From Vagococcus luciliae (lineage in GTDB: Bacteria; Bacillota; Bacilli; Lactobacillales; Vagococcaceae), in NCBI RefSeq assembly GCF_024637875.1, contig NZ_CP102451.1, forward strand, positions 561,001-625,000: a stretch of DNA of 64,000 nt. Reading direction: 5' to 3'. A model generated the notes under the pieces. That model did not search any database and was not told the origin of the DNA. It saw only the letters and a program-made list of their open reading frames with translations. Positions 54,686-63,936 of this stretch are shown in pieces (position 1 is the stretch's first letter; every line of letters starts with the position of its first letter). A program made the position numbers and the translations under genes.

Positions 54686-56065
54686 ATGATGACTAAAACG
54701 ATTCAAACAGTCTTGCAAAACCAACGTACTTTTTTTTACTCACAACAAACTAAAGAATTAAGTTTTCGATTAGAACAATTAGAAAAATTAAGATTGGCTA
54801 TATTATCTTATGAAACAGAAATTATTGAAGCGTTACAACAAGATTTAGGGAAACATCCATTAGAAACTTATGCGACAGAAATAGGATTTGTTTTAAATAG
54901 TATTCGTACAACTCAAAAGTCACTAAAAAAATGGATGAAAGAGAAAAAAAAGCCAACGCCTTTATTCTTACTTCCTTCTAAAAGCCGAGTTATTAGTGAG
55001 CCTTATGGTGTTGTATTGATTATTGGGCCATTCAATTATCCGTTTCAATTACTAATTGAACCATTGGTAGGAGCGATAGCTGCGGGAAATACGGCTATTT
55101 TAAAACCATCAGAATTGGTTCCAAATTTTTCAATAGCGATAGAAAAGATGATACATCAAGTGTTTCCTTCATCTTATGTGGATATTTTTTTAGGTGAAAA
55201 AGAAACCACTATTGAGCTATTAGCCCAACCGTTTGACTACATCTTTTTTACAGGTAGTACCACAGTTGGAAAAAGTGTGATGAAAGCTGCATCAAATCAT
55301 TTAACTCCTATAACGTTAGAACTTGGAGGGAAAAGTCCAACTATTGTCACAGAAAAAGCCGATGTTTCATTGGCCGCAAGACGAATTATTTATGGGAAAA
55401 TGATGAACGCAGGCCAAACGTGTGTTGCCCCTGATTATGTGGTGGTGCATGATTCTGTTAAAAATCAGTTTATTCATGAATGTCAAAAAACCGTGATACA
55501 ATTTTATGGCACGAATATTAAACAGAGTAATAGTTTTTCACGAATTGTTAATGAACGACATACCAAACGATTGATTCATTTAATGGAAGAATCAAAAACG
55601 GAGTTAATTAGTGGCGGGATGTATGATGCTGCTTCTTGCTATATTGAACCGACATTATATGATTCTACATGGGAATCCCCATTAATGACCGATGAAATTT
55701 TTGGGCCACTTTTACCTATTATTTCTTATCAATCATTATATGATGTAATTCATCATATAAATGACCGACCTAAACCGCTAGCACTTTATTTGTTTAGTCA
55801 AGATAAGAAGGAACAAGAAAAAATAGTATCACATACTTCATCCGGTGGTGTTAGTATAAATAACACCATTTTCCATCTTGTCTCTGGCCATTTGCCTTTT
55901 GGTGGGGTAGGAGAATCTGGTATAGGAAACTATCATGGGAAATATAGTTTTGATACTTTTTCACATAAACGAGCCATATTATCCTCACCTAAAATAGATA
56001 CTCCGTTTATTTATCCACCTTACACAACTAACCATTTAAAATGGATTAAGCGTATTCTGAAATGA
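54686..56065 (+). CDS. Aldehyde dehydrogenase (class 3-like, NAD(P)-dependent)
   Basis: A 459-residue aldehyde dehydrogenase of the short, class 3 or YwdH-like group. The cofactor Lys lies in AILKPSE, the glycine loop in FFTGSTTVGKS, the general base Glu212 in LELGGKSP and the nucleophile Cys246 in NAGQTCVAPDY. GPFNYPFQLLIEPL is conserved. It oxidises medium or long aliphatic and aromatic aldehydes. ATG 54686 sits seven bases after aaggag; ATGs at 54680 and 54689 are alternatives. No operon partner. Confidence 0.93.
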   Translation: MMTKTIQTVLQNQRTFFYSQQTKELSFRLEQLEKLRLAILSYETEIIEALQQDLGKHPLETYATEIGFVLNSIRTTQKSLKKWMKEKKKPTPLFLLPSKSRVISEPYGVVLIIGPFNYPFQLLIEPLVGAIAAGNTAILKPSELVPNFSIAIEKMIHQVFPSSYVDIFLGEKETTIELLAQPFDYIFFTGSTTVGKSVMKAASNHLTPITLELGGKSPTIVTEKADVSLAARRIIYGKMMNAGQTCVAPDYVVVHDSVKNQFIHECQKTVIQFYGTNIKQSNSFSRIVNERHTKRLIHLMEESKTELISGGMYDAASCYIEPTLYDSTWESPLMTDEIFGPLLPIISYQSLYDVIHHINDRPKPLALYLFSQDKKEQEKIVSHTSSGGVSINNTIFHLVSGHLPFGGVGESGIGNYHGKYSFDTFSHKRAILSSPKIDTPFIYPPYTTNHLKWIKRILK

Positions 56066-56071
56066 AAAATT

Positions 56072-56114
56072 CTGTAAAATTCGTTGTCTAGTAAACGGAT
56101 TTTACAGGTTTTTT
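56072..56114 (+). terminator. Terminator after the aldehyde dehydrogenase
   Basis: ctgtaaaat (56072-56080) pairs with attttacag (56099-56107), with an inner cgtt/aacg helix and T residues after. Confidence 0.82.
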
Positions 56115-56217
56115 AAAGAAGCTTTTTTAAAAATCACGTTTGGTTTAACTTAAATATTTAAACAGTTATATTTAAATACTTTGTTACTTGTTCCATTAAG
56201 ATAGTACTTCTAAAAAA

Positions 56218-56257
56218 AAAAGACCACACAGTCTTTGTATTGACGGTGTGGTCTTTT
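56218..56257. terminator. Strong hairpin with A and T flanks
   Basis: aaaagaccacac (56218-56229) pairs perfectly with gtgtggtctttt (56246-56257). It can terminate transcripts from either side; the minus-strand yueI-like message would reach it after about 200 bases. Confidence 0.8.
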
Positions 56258-56463
56258 ATCTATTTTAAAGATAATCACCGACATAGATGCTTTTAGAAAG
56301 TACTCTAAAAGTTGCATCTACGCCAAATTTAGCACACGCACAACTTCACCTATGCCAATTTTGCCACGTTTTTGTGTGAGTCGCTATTATCATGATGATC
56401 ATCCTTTCGTTTTTATTATTGTTAGTAATAATAAAAAGCTTTTTTTATAAAGTAACTAATAGC
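56258..56463 (-). other. Unexplained structured region downstream of the YueI-like gene
   Basis: About 200 bases with no convincing gene. A hairpin pairs agatgc-ttttaga (56285-56297) with tctaaaa-gtt-gcatct (56304-56319, three-base bulge). Two related segments, gccaaatttagcac (56322 on) and gccaattttgccac (56355 on), follow. A 15-codon minus-strand frame from about 56396 has a ribosome site (aaagga) but no recognisable product. It could be a long 3' untranslated region or a small RNA. Confidence 0.35.
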
Positions 56464-56928
56464 TTATTTTTTTGAAAATAAAGATCTAAAAAAACCTTCA
56501 GATTTTGTTTGAGTCATTGTTTTTTTATCTTGTTTTATGTTTGTGAACTTATTTTGTAATGGTAATTCGATGTTTTCTTTATTAACAGCATAATTTAGAG
56601 AATAAACAACTACGATAGATTGTTCATCTAATAGTGTATTTTCTGTATCAACTAATTTTAATGACACATTGTTCATTTGTGTAAGATGAATGAGTTGTTT
56701 TTGAATGGTTGGTTTTAATAACGCATTAACAAGCAATGTCCCACCAGGATATTTTTGAAATTGACTAATTGCAAAACTCTCATAAGAGGTAGAGGTTAAT
56801 TCAGATAAGGATAAAATAAACACAACTCTTTCTCTAAATGTACCTAAAAATTTTCTTTGTTCATCAGGTTTTAATTGAGGGCTACCATAAAGTCCTTTAT
56901 CTAAATAATCTTGAATATCTTTTCCCAT
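56464..56928 (-). CDS. YueI-like protein (DUF1694)
   Basis: A 154-residue cytosolic protein of the YueI family (B. subtilis YueI, about 130 residues), function unknown. Conserved parts are the start (IQDYLDKGLYGSPQLKPDEQRKFLGTFRERV) and the L-pattern after it. The last 30 residues are polar and basic (TMTQTKSEGFFRSLFSKK). An aaggag site is at the right distance. It is transcribed alone, divergently from the iron importer operon. Confidence 0.82.
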   Translation of the reverse strand: MGKDIQDYLDKGLYGSPQLKPDEQRKFLGTFRERVVFILSLSELTSTSYESFAISQFQKYPGGTLLVNALLKPTIQKQLIHLTQMNNVSLKLVDTENTLLDEQSIVVVYSLNYAVNKENIELPLQNKFTNIKQDKKTMTQTKSEGFFRSLFSKK

Positions 56929-57001
56929 CGTTCTTCACTCCTTTGTTGGTCAATTACCCTCAGTATAACATACCACTTAACGTGAAATTTGTGAAAAGAT
57001 A

Positions 57002-57055
57002 TTGCAATTAAGTTAAAATTTGGATAAAATTAACTGTAAATGAAAATCATTATCA
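57002..57055 (+). promoter_or_regulatory. Promoter and Fur box of the iron-siderophore importer
   Basis: TTGCAA (57002-57007), a 17-base spacer and TAAAAT (57025-57030) form the promoter. TGAAAATCATTATCA (57041-57055) differs at one base from the Fur 7-1-7 core TGATAATNATTATCA and covers the start of transcription, so iron-replete Fur would block it. Confidence 0.85.
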
Positions 57056-57071
57056 ATTAGGAGAGTTTTGG

Positions 57072-58019
57072 ATGAAAAAATTTGTACCTTTTGTTAGTTT
57101 ATTATTACTAGCAACATTTTCTTTATTTATTGGTGTTCAAAGCATTCCTATTCAAGATATCTTTCAGCTAAGTGAAATGCAGTCACTAGTGTTATGGACC
57201 ACGCGTGTTCCTAGAACGATTAGTTTAATCATAGCTGGAGCAACAATTAGCGTTTCAGGATTAATCATGCAACATCTAACTCAAAATAAATTCGTGTCTC
57301 CAACGACAGCTGGAACAATGGATAGTGCACGTCTAGGTATGTTAGTGGCAATGTTATTTTTTCCAAATGGCACTATTTTGACAAAGTCTATTATTGCTTT
57401 TATTTTTGCTTTTTTAGGTACAATAGTATTTATTCAATTAATACGAGTTCTACCAGGAAAAAATCAATTGATGGTACCACTTATAGGTGTTATGTTTGGA
57501 AATATTATTGGTTCAATTGTCATTTTTTTTGCTTATCAATACCAGTTGATTCAAAATATGACATCTTGGTTACAAGGTAGTTTTTCAACTATTTCAAAAG
57601 GAAATTATGAATTGATTTATGTCACTGTACCAGTTCTTTTGATTTGTTATATGTATGCTTATCAATTTACGATTGTGGGAATGGGAGAAGAGTTCTCTAT
57701 TTCCGTTGGTATGAATTATAGATTTGTTCATTTAATCGGTCTATTATTAATTTCTATTGCTAGTAGTGTTATTTTGGTTACAATTGGAGGGTTACCATTT
57801 CTGGGTGTGATTATCCCAAATATTGTCTCTATGCTTCTAGGTGATCATATGAAAGAGACGTTGTGGTTGACGGCTATTACGGGGAGTATTTTTTTAGTGA
57901 TGGCAGATATTTTATCTCGTGTAGTTTATCCGCCATATGAAATACCTGTTAGTTTAATTGTTGGTGCTTTAGGGAGTATCATCTTTGTCATATTACTTGT
58001 TAAGGGGGCAAAGAGATGA
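57072..58019 (+). CDS. Iron-siderophore ABC transporter permease, first subunit (FecCD family, YclN-like)
   Basis: A 315-residue integral membrane protein of the FecCD family with about nine helices. The RVPRTISLIIAGATISVSGLIMQHLTQNKFVSP segment is the classical family signature. Length and gene order match B. subtilis YclN, the first permease of the petrobactin importer; campylobacter CeuB and vibrio FatD are of the same type, all for catecholate or mixed siderophores. The substrate is inferred. It has an aggaga site and overlaps the next gene by four bases. Confidence 0.92.
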   Translation: MKKFVPFVSLLLLATFSLFIGVQSIPIQDIFQLSEMQSLVLWTTRVPRTISLIIAGATISVSGLIMQHLTQNKFVSPTTAGTMDSARLGMLVAMLFFPNGTILTKSIIAFIFAFLGTIVFIQLIRVLPGKNQLMVPLIGVMFGNIIGSIVIFFAYQYQLIQNMTSWLQGSFSTISKGNYELIYVTVPVLLICYMYAYQFTIVGMGEEFSISVGMNYRFVHLIGLLLISIASSVILVTIGGLPFLGVIIPNIVSMLLGDHMKETLWLTAITGSIFLVMADILSRVVYPPYEIPVSLIVGALGSIIFVILLVKGAKR

Positions 58020-58972
58020 GCCAAAAAAGTCTTTATATAAGGGTGATTTGTTTAGTTATTATCGTATTAATTAGTATCGCTTTCTTTATGACTTATCAAA
58101 CATATGGTAATTGGCAATTTGCGTTATCTATTAGAGGAAAAAAATTACTAGCTTTTATTATAGTGGGATTATTAACCAGTTTATCGACTATTAGTTTTCA
58201 AACCATTACACAAAATCATTTTCTAACACCTAGTATTTTAGGATTTGATTCATTGTATGTGTTGGTTCAAACTATTTTATTCTTTTATTTTGGTCAATCA
58301 CCATCACATCCCTTATTAATGTTTGCGGTAAATGTTGGCCTAATGGTCATTTTTAGTGTTACATTGTTTGGTTTTTTATTGAAGAAAGAAACTCAAGATT
58401 TATTTTTACTACTCATGATAGGAATGGTTTTAGGAACATTTTTTAAAAGTGTTAGCACGTTTTTTCAAGTATTAATGGATCCAAATGAATACGATAAATT
58501 ACAAGGAAAATTATTTGCTAGTTTTTCTAATGTTGACGTGTCTTTGTTATATATTGTCATTCCAATTGTGATTGGAATTGTTTTGTTATTTTGGTTAGTA
58601 GCACCTATTTTAGATGTCTTTCATTTAGGGACTTGTCAGGCAATCAATTTAGGGATTAATGTTCAAAAATTTCGTTGGTTTATTTTATTTTTAATTAGTT
58701 TGAGTGTGGCTTTATCAACTGCTTTAATTGGTCCTATTACTTTTTTAGGTTTTATAGTGGCTAATATGACGTATCAATGGTTACCTGTATACAAACATTA
58801 CTGGTTGTTTACAGTAGCCGCTCTACTTAGCATATTAATGCTTGTGTTAGGTCAATTTTTAGTCGAACATGTCTTTCATATGAATACAACGTTGAGTGTT
58901 GTGATTGAGTTTAGTGGTGGCGTGTACTTTATATGGAAATTGCTCTCTGAAAGGGGGAAAACACGAGAATGA
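58016..58972 (+). CDS. Iron-siderophore ABC transporter permease, second subunit (YclO-like)
   Basis: A 318-residue FecCD-family permease that pairs with the preceding subunit. Family features are the TISFQTITQNHFLTPSILGFDSLY segment, GTFFKSVSTFFQVLMDPNEYD, and GPITFLGFIVANMTYQWL in the last third, which contacts the ATPase. ATGA overlaps on both sides make translation of the three transporter genes coupled. Confidence 0.92.
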   Translation: MSQKSLYIRVICLVIIVLISIAFFMTYQTYGNWQFALSIRGKKLLAFIIVGLLTSLSTISFQTITQNHFLTPSILGFDSLYVLVQTILFFYFGQSPSHPLLMFAVNVGLMVIFSVTLFGFLLKKETQDLFLLLMIGMVLGTFFKSVSTFFQVLMDPNEYDKLQGKLFASFSNVDVSLLYIVIPIVIGIVLLFWLVAPILDVFHLGTCQAINLGINVQKFRWFILFLISLSVALSTALIGPITFLGFIVANMTYQWLPVYKHYWLFTVAALLSILMLVLGQFLVEHVFHMNTTLSVVIEFSGGVYFIWKLLSERGKTRE

Positions 58973-59727
58973 ACATTGAAAAAGTGGTTAAAAAATATGG
59001 TGAAAAACGTGTGGTTGATACAGTGGATTATGATATTGTGCCACAAACGTTGACAGCTTTTATTGGGCCAAATGGTGCTGGGAAAAGTACACTATTAGGT
59101 ATGATGAGTCGACTTCTTGATAAAGATCAAGGTGGTATTTATTTAGATGGAGAGGAGGTGAAGGCGTGGAATCAACATGAACTTGCCAAAAAGTTATCAA
59201 TACTAAAACAAGCAAATGGGATTCAGTTACGTTTAACAGTTAGAGAACTGGTAGCCTTTGGTCGATTTCCACATAGTAAGGGTCGATTGACACAAATTGA
59301 TGAAAAAAAAATAGATGAGTCTTTGTCTTATTTAGGATTGGATGATTTGGCAAGTGATACAATTGATACATTATCGGGTGGTCAATTGCAACGAGCTTAC
59401 ATTGCGATGGTGCTTGCTCAAGATACAGAGTACATTTTTTTAGATGAACCACTAAATAATTTGGATATGAATCATGCTGTTATGTTGATGAAAACTATTC
59501 GTCGGTTAGTTGATGAAGCAAATAAGACTGTGGTGATTGTGTTGCACGATATTAATTTTGCAGCGAGTTATGCGGATAATATTGTGGCGATGAAATCTGG
59601 AAAGGTATTTAAAGCAGGACCAACCGCTGAGATTATCACAAAAGAAGTATTAGATGACTTATATGATATGAACATGCGTGTGTGTGAATTAGAGGGAAAA
59701 CGATTTTGTTTATATTTTAATGAATAG
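58969..59727 (+). CDS. Iron-siderophore ABC transporter ATP-binding protein (YclP-like)
   Basis: A 252-residue ABC ATPase. Walker A is GPNGAGKST (about 33-41), the signature LSGGQLQRAYIA, Walker B YIFLDEPLNNLD and the switch His in VIVLHDINFA. It powers import through the two permeases. The N-terminus is short (MNIEKVVKKYG), as in YclP. Confidence 0.95.
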   Translation: MNIEKVVKKYGEKRVVDTVDYDIVPQTLTAFIGPNGAGKSTLLGMMSRLLDKDQGGIYLDGEEVKAWNQHELAKKLSILKQANGIQLRLTVRELVAFGRFPHSKGRLTQIDEKKIDESLSYLGLDDLASDTIDTLSGGQLQRAYIAMVLAQDTEYIFLDEPLNNLDMNHAVMLMKTIRRLVDEANKTVVIVLHDINFAASYADNIVAMKSGKVFKAGPTAEIITKEVLDDLYDMNMRVCELEGKRFCLYFNE

Positions 59728-59745
59728 ATAAAAGGAGATAGATGG

Positions 59746-60705
59746 ATGACGAGATTAAAAAAATGGCGTTTAGTTAGTTTAGCCATAATAGGGTTAGTGA
59801 TGTTGGGAGCATGTGGGACGTCCAAAACATCCGATAAAAAAATCAACACTTCCAGTGAAAAACAAGAAGTTGTTAAGGTGACAGATAGTAATGGAAAAGC
59901 ATTAGAGTTAGCGTCACACCCTAAAAAAGTGGTTGTGTTTGATATGGGAGCATTAGATACGATTAGAGAATTTGGAAAATCAGACGTTGTTGTAGGTGCA
60001 CCACTAAAAACATTACCTAGTTATTTATCAAGTTACAAAAATGTGGAATCAGCAGGTGGGATTAAAGAACCGGATATGGAAAAAATAAATGCTATGCAAC
60101 CAGATTTAATTATTATTTCTGGACGTCAACAAGATATGCAAAAAGAATTAGAAAAAATTGCGCCAACATTATATCTTGCTGTAGACAGTAAAAAAGCGTG
60201 GGAATCGACAATGACGAATATTGAAACATTAGGAACAGTATTTGATAAAGAAGATGTTGCTAAAGAAAAAGTCGACGCATTAAATAAACAACGTGAAGCA
60301 TTAGAAAAAACAGCAAAAGAAAGTGGTAAAAAAGGATTGATGAGTTTAGTAAATGAAGGATCATTATCAGTTTTTGGACCTGAATCGCGTTTTGGTATTG
60401 TTTATGAAGGCTTTGGTGTGTTACCAGCAGATGAGACCATAAAACCGTCTCCCCATGGACAAGAAGTATCCTATGAATATGTTTTAGAAAAAAATCCAGA
60501 TATTTTGTTTGTAGTGGACCGTACGAAAGCTATCGGTGGGGATACAAGTAAAAATAATGTAGCAGAAAATGCTTTAGTAAAAGAAACGACAGCAGGCAAA
60601 GAAGGAAAAGTGATTAGTTTAACACCAGATGTTTGGTATTTAGCTGCAGGTGGGATTGAGTCAACACGAATAATGATGGAAGATGTAGAAACAGCCTATA
60701 AATAA
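59746..60705 (+). CDS. Iron-siderophore substrate-binding lipoprotein (YclQ-like)
   Basis: A 319-residue class III binding protein. The lipobox is MLGACG with lipidated Cys23, followed by a Ser/Lys linker. The binding domains show VFDMGALDTIREFG, MQPDLIIISGRQQD and NPDILFVVDRT, as in FatB, CeuE and YclQ. It captures ferric siderophore at the outer membrane face and delivers it to the permeases. The ATG at 59746 follows aaaggagata; an ATG four bases earlier is in another frame. Confidence 0.93.
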   Translation: MTRLKKWRLVSLAIIGLVMLGACGTSKTSDKKINTSSEKQEVVKVTDSNGKALELASHPKKVVVFDMGALDTIREFGKSDVVVGAPLKTLPSYLSSYKNVESAGGIKEPDMEKINAMQPDLIIISGRQQDMQKELEKIAPTLYLAVDSKKAWESTMTNIETLGTVFDKEDVAKEKVDALNKQREALEKTAKESGKKGLMSLVNEGSLSVFGPESRFGIVYEGFGVLPADETIKPSPHGQEVSYEYVLEKNPDILFVVDRTKAIGGDTSKNNVAENALVKETTAGKEGKVISLTPDVWYLAAGGIESTRIMMEDVETAYK

Positions 60706-60714
60706 GATAATTCG

Positions 60715-60750
60715 CTAGATACTTAAGTAACATTAAGTATCTAGTTTTTT
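60715..60750 (+). terminator. Terminator of the iron importer operon
   Basis: A perfect 12-bp stem ctagatacttaa (60715-60726) and ttaagtatctag (60733-60744) is followed by six T. Confidence 0.93.
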
Positions 60751-60822
60751 GTTTGGATAGTTTTATCTATTTAATGATAGTATAATGGAAGTAAATAACT
60801 TATGTAGGTTGGAGGGATACTT

Positions 60823-61689
60823 ATGAAAAGCAAACATATTCATCAAAGAGTCAAGAGTATCTATAATGATTTAACACAATCAGAAAAAAAAATTGCCAAC
60901 TTAGTGTTAGAAAGACCAGAAGATGTCACCAAAATGACAGCTAGTGAGCTGGCTAAAGAATCTCAGACCAGTCCTGCATCTGTGATTCGATTTTGTAAAT
61001 CCATTAATGTTCCAAGTTTTCCTGAGTTAAAAATTGCGTTATCTGCAGAGAGACAGTGGGATGTTCCAAAAGAATATTCAGATATTTTACCAACTGAAAA
61101 AATTGCTGATGTGAAAGCAAAATTATTAGGAAATGCTTATCAATCTATGCAAGAAACTATTCAATTAGTGAATGAAGAAACTTTAAAAGAAGCGATAGAA
61201 CTGATTTCTAAAGCACCATTTGTCTATGTTTATGGGATAGGGTCATCTTATCTTGTGGCTGAAAATATCGCTCAAAAATGGAATCGTATAGGGAAGGTGT
61301 GTATTTGCATAGCAGATGTTCATTTGTTAATAGCCAGTTTAACATCTGCTGCACCGGATTCGATTTTTATTGGAATATCGCATTCTGGTGAAACCTCTGA
61401 AGTATTAGAGGTAAACCGTATTGCAAAAGAGCAGGGTATAAAAACGATTGGAATATCTCAATTTGGGATGAATACATTAAGTAAACATGTCGATATTTCT
61501 ATGCAGACAGTGAAATCAAAAGAAGCAGAGCTTAGAAGTGCTGCGACGAGTTCGTTGATGTCTCAATTTATTTTAATTGATTTATTATTTCATGTTTATG
61601 TATTAGAACAATATGATGAAAATATGGATAACATCCGAGAATCAAGAAAATTAGTAGATGAATATAAAAAAAGAACATCCAAAAAGTAA
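60823..61689 (+). CDS. RpiR/MurR-family regulator with SIS domain
   Basis: A 288-residue regulator. The N-terminal HTH_6 domain (about 1-80) has MTASELAKESQTSPASVIRFCKSI. A SIS sugar-phosphate-binding domain (about 110-250) has VYGIGSSYLVAENIAQKW and GISHSGETSEVLEVNRIA. Family members control sugar, amino sugar or N-acetylmuramic acid 6-phosphate use. No sugar gene is adjacent, so its target cannot be named. It has a ggaggg site and its own terminator. Confidence 0.92.
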   Translation: MKSKHIHQRVKSIYNDLTQSEKKIANLVLERPEDVTKMTASELAKESQTSPASVIRFCKSINVPSFPELKIALSAERQWDVPKEYSDILPTEKIADVKAKLLGNAYQSMQETIQLVNEETLKEAIELISKAPFVYVYGIGSSYLVAENIAQKWNRIGKVCICIADVHLLIASLTSAAPDSIFIGISHSGETSEVLEVNRIAKEQGIKTIGISQFGMNTLSKHVDISMQTVKSKEAELRSAATSSLMSQFILIDLLFHVYVLEQYDENMDNIRESRKLVDEYKKRTSKK

Positions 61690-61732
61690 AACCATCCAAT
61701 TAGGTTCATGTGACCTAGTTGGATGGTTTTTT
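61688..61732. terminator. Bidirectional terminator, rpiR / gtrA
   Basis: An 18-bp stem (61688-61705 with 61713-61730, with a G-U pair) is flanked by A and T runs. The last codons and stop of the minus-strand GtrA gene lie within it. Confidence 0.92.
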
Positions 61733-62155
61733 AAAGATGATAAATTTACTAAATAGATAATTTGCAATTAATACGACAACATTACTAATAATTTTTGCGA
61801 TAAGTGGTTGTTGGCTGAGCCATTGGACTAATACAAATAATACGACTGTATCAATTCCAAGTGATAGAAAGCGAAATGAAAAAAAGGACATCATTTCTTT
61901 GATATTAATGAAAGACGTATTGTCTTCATGAGCAAAGACATATTTTTTGTTTGATAAATAAGCAAATAACACGGAAAAAATCCACGCAATCACGTTGGAA
62001 ATAATGTAATTAACATGGAGTAAATTTTCCATTACATAGAAGATGACAATATTGATGATTGTTGTAAAGACTCCCATCACAACATACATAAATAATTCAA
62101 ATAATGTGTCAGATAAACCTAATGTTTGGGTAAAAAAATGTTTTAGCTTAGTCAT
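61715..62155 (-). CDS. GtrA-family membrane protein
   Basis: A 146-residue protein with four hydrophobic helices and the GtrA pattern (VMGVFTTIINIVIFYVMEN, SNVIAWIFSVLFAYLSNKKYVF). GtrA proteins are proposed flippases for lipid-linked sugars in cell-surface glycosylation. It overlaps the upstream YfhO-like gene by four bases (ATGA). Its C-terminal FKKPSN and stop are encoded within the shared terminator. Confidence 0.9.
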   Translation of the reverse strand: MTKLKHFFTQTLGLSDTLFELFMYVVMGVFTTIINIVIFYVMENLLHVNYIISNVIAWIFSVLFAYLSNKKYVFAHEDNTSFINIKEMMSFFSFRFLSLGIDTVVLFVLVQWLSQQPLIAKIISNVVVLIANYLFSKFIIFKKPSN

Positions 62156-63936
62156 AAGTTCTCTCTTTTCTTTTTATCAGTAAAATATCGATAGCTATAT
62201 CTTGCACAGTATAGTAGAACAAGCAATGTTGCCGTTATTTTAATAAAGATGACATAAGTCATATTAACAAATGGTTTGTAAGATAAAATGACAGTATTTT
62301 TTCCATTCTTAGGTGTGATAATCAAACTTCCTATATCTGACGTTTCATAATCTGATTTAGTTAATAATTTACCGTTTAGTTCAATGATGCTATGATCATA
62401 AATAATTAAAGGAAGTTGTTTCTTTTTAGTCACATTTTTTTTATTATCCCAAGTAAGTTTTATGGAGCCATTTTCCAGTACAGTAGTTGTGATATTTTTT
62501 TGATTGTTAAAGATTTCTTGTTCATAGACTTCATAGGGATCCATAGCATCATAAATTTCTTGACTAGTAGTCTCTTTTGAAATTGGGAGATAATCAGGTG
62601 TTCCTTTTTCAATCGTCTCAAATATTTTTGTTAAATCAGGTCCTCTAAGATTATTTCGAATCACATCAGGATCTTTTTCAATTAGATTCGGACGATTATT
62701 CCCCATTGCCACAGGATCATCTTGCCACCTTTGAGCATTTTTTACCATGATAGTGTTTGCTTCAAAGAGAATAAAGCTAACGAGAATCATCAGTGAAAGG
62801 GAAATAATCTTAAATTGTTTAATAGGAATGTGTTGTTCAATAGAGTGAATCGTCTTTAAAAAAACCGGAACTAACAAAATATAAGAGATAACTGAAAAAC
62901 GAAATGGAAATTGAATGACCGATAAAAAAGGATAGGCATCTATGATACTGTCCCATGGAAATAAGGAAGTTGAAAGTAATAAAAACCCACCACCTATAGT
63001 AGTCATCAATCGATCCAGTGTATCTGTATATTTTATATGTCGTATAAAGTAAATGAGTTGAAATAAAAAAATTATCCCAAAAAAGATACCAATATTTCGG
63101 TTGCCATACATTTCAGTAATAGATATGTAGGTAGAGTTTGTGATGAATGAATTTGGGATAAAAGGTTGTAAGATGTTATTTGATAAAAAAACATCAATGT
63201 AAGCCACTAAAGTATTTAAAGATAGTAGAGTAAAAATAATGATAGATAGGAATAATTGTTTTATCCAATTTAACTTTTTATCTGACTGAATAAAACTAAC
63301 TAGATAAAAAGGGATAATAGCCAATACAGCTAATACAGCACTAAGTATATGTGTGTTCACTAATAAACTCATTGATAGTCCCAAAAAAATGGGATTAATT
63401 GGTTTCTCTTTATTTTTTATCGAGCGAATAGCTTGAATAAAAATACAAGGAAGAAATGCTGCTCCCCAACCAGAGAAACCTAGTGCTCTAACGTAATACA
63501 TAATAGGAGAAGATGCCATATAAATGACTGAACCAATTGTTGATAATCGTTTGTCACAGTCGAATGTTCGCATTAAAAAATACATGGTTATCCCCGCAAT
63601 CACAAGACAAATAAAGGACGAGATTAATTGAAATTTTAACCATGATTGTGTAAAGAATAGTATTAGCCCATTTAAAAAGGCGATATCATACCCATATAGG
63701 GCGTTAATAATTCTCCCACTAGTATTGAAACCATATAATGACATGAAATAATTGTAGTTGCCACTTCTTATTTGTTCTGATAAATCGTAGAATCGATTGT
63801 AATGAAAGGAAATATCAGAACCAATAGGAATGAAGCGAATATTAATCTGAGGTGACAAAATAAATAGTGCAATTAGTACAATAGTGATAAAGGGAAAATA
63901 TTTTTTTCCTAGATTTTTAAACTTTAGTAGCACCAT
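62152..63936 (-). CDS. Large multispanning membrane protein, probable YfhO-like GT-C glycosyltransferase
   Basis: A 594-residue protein with a dozen or more helices up to about residue 400, then an extracellular beta-rich region (about 400-560), and a last helix before a basic tail (DKKKRENL). The first outer loop contains GSDISFHYNRFYDL, whose Asp is placed like the catalytic acid of GT-C enzymes. With GtrA it resembles two parts of the CsbB-GtrA-YfhO type glycosylation system; the undecaprenyl-phosphate glycosyltransferase is not in the window. ATG 63936 follows aggagg at four bases; the preceding TTG is too near. Confidence 0.75.
   Translation of the reverse strand: MVLLKFKNLGKKYFPFITIVLIALFILSPQINIRFIPIGSDISFHYNRFYDLSEQIRSGNYNYFMSLYGFNTSGRIINALYGYDIAFLNGLILFFTQSWLKFQLISSFICLVIAGITMYFLMRTFDCDKRLSTIGSVIYMASSPIMYYVRALGFSGWGAAFLPCIFIQAIRSIKNKEKPINPIFLGLSMSLLVNTHILSAVLAVLAIIPFYLVSFIQSDKKLNWIKQLFLSIIIFTLLSLNTLVAYIDVFLSNNILQPFIPNSFITNSTYISITEMYGNRNIGIFFGIIFLFQLIYFIRHIKYTDTLDRLMTTIGGGFLLLSTSLFPWDSIIDAYPFLSVIQFPFRFSVISYILLVPVFLKTIHSIEQHIPIKQFKIISLSLMILVSFILFEANTIMVKNAQRWQDDPVAMGNNRPNLIEKDPDVIRNNLRGPDLTKIFETIEKGTPDYLPISKETTSQEIYDAMDPYEVYEQEIFNNQKNITTTVLENGSIKLTWDNKKNVTKKKQLPLIIYDHSIIELNGKLLTKSDYETSDIGSLIITPKNGKNTVILSYKPFVNMTYVIFIKITATLLVLLYCARYSYRYFTDKKKRENL

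Noticed and set aside
56351-56398. 15-codon minus-strand frame (MIIATHTKTWQNWHR)
   Set aside because: It has a possible ribosome site, but it is too short and unmatched to call a gene.
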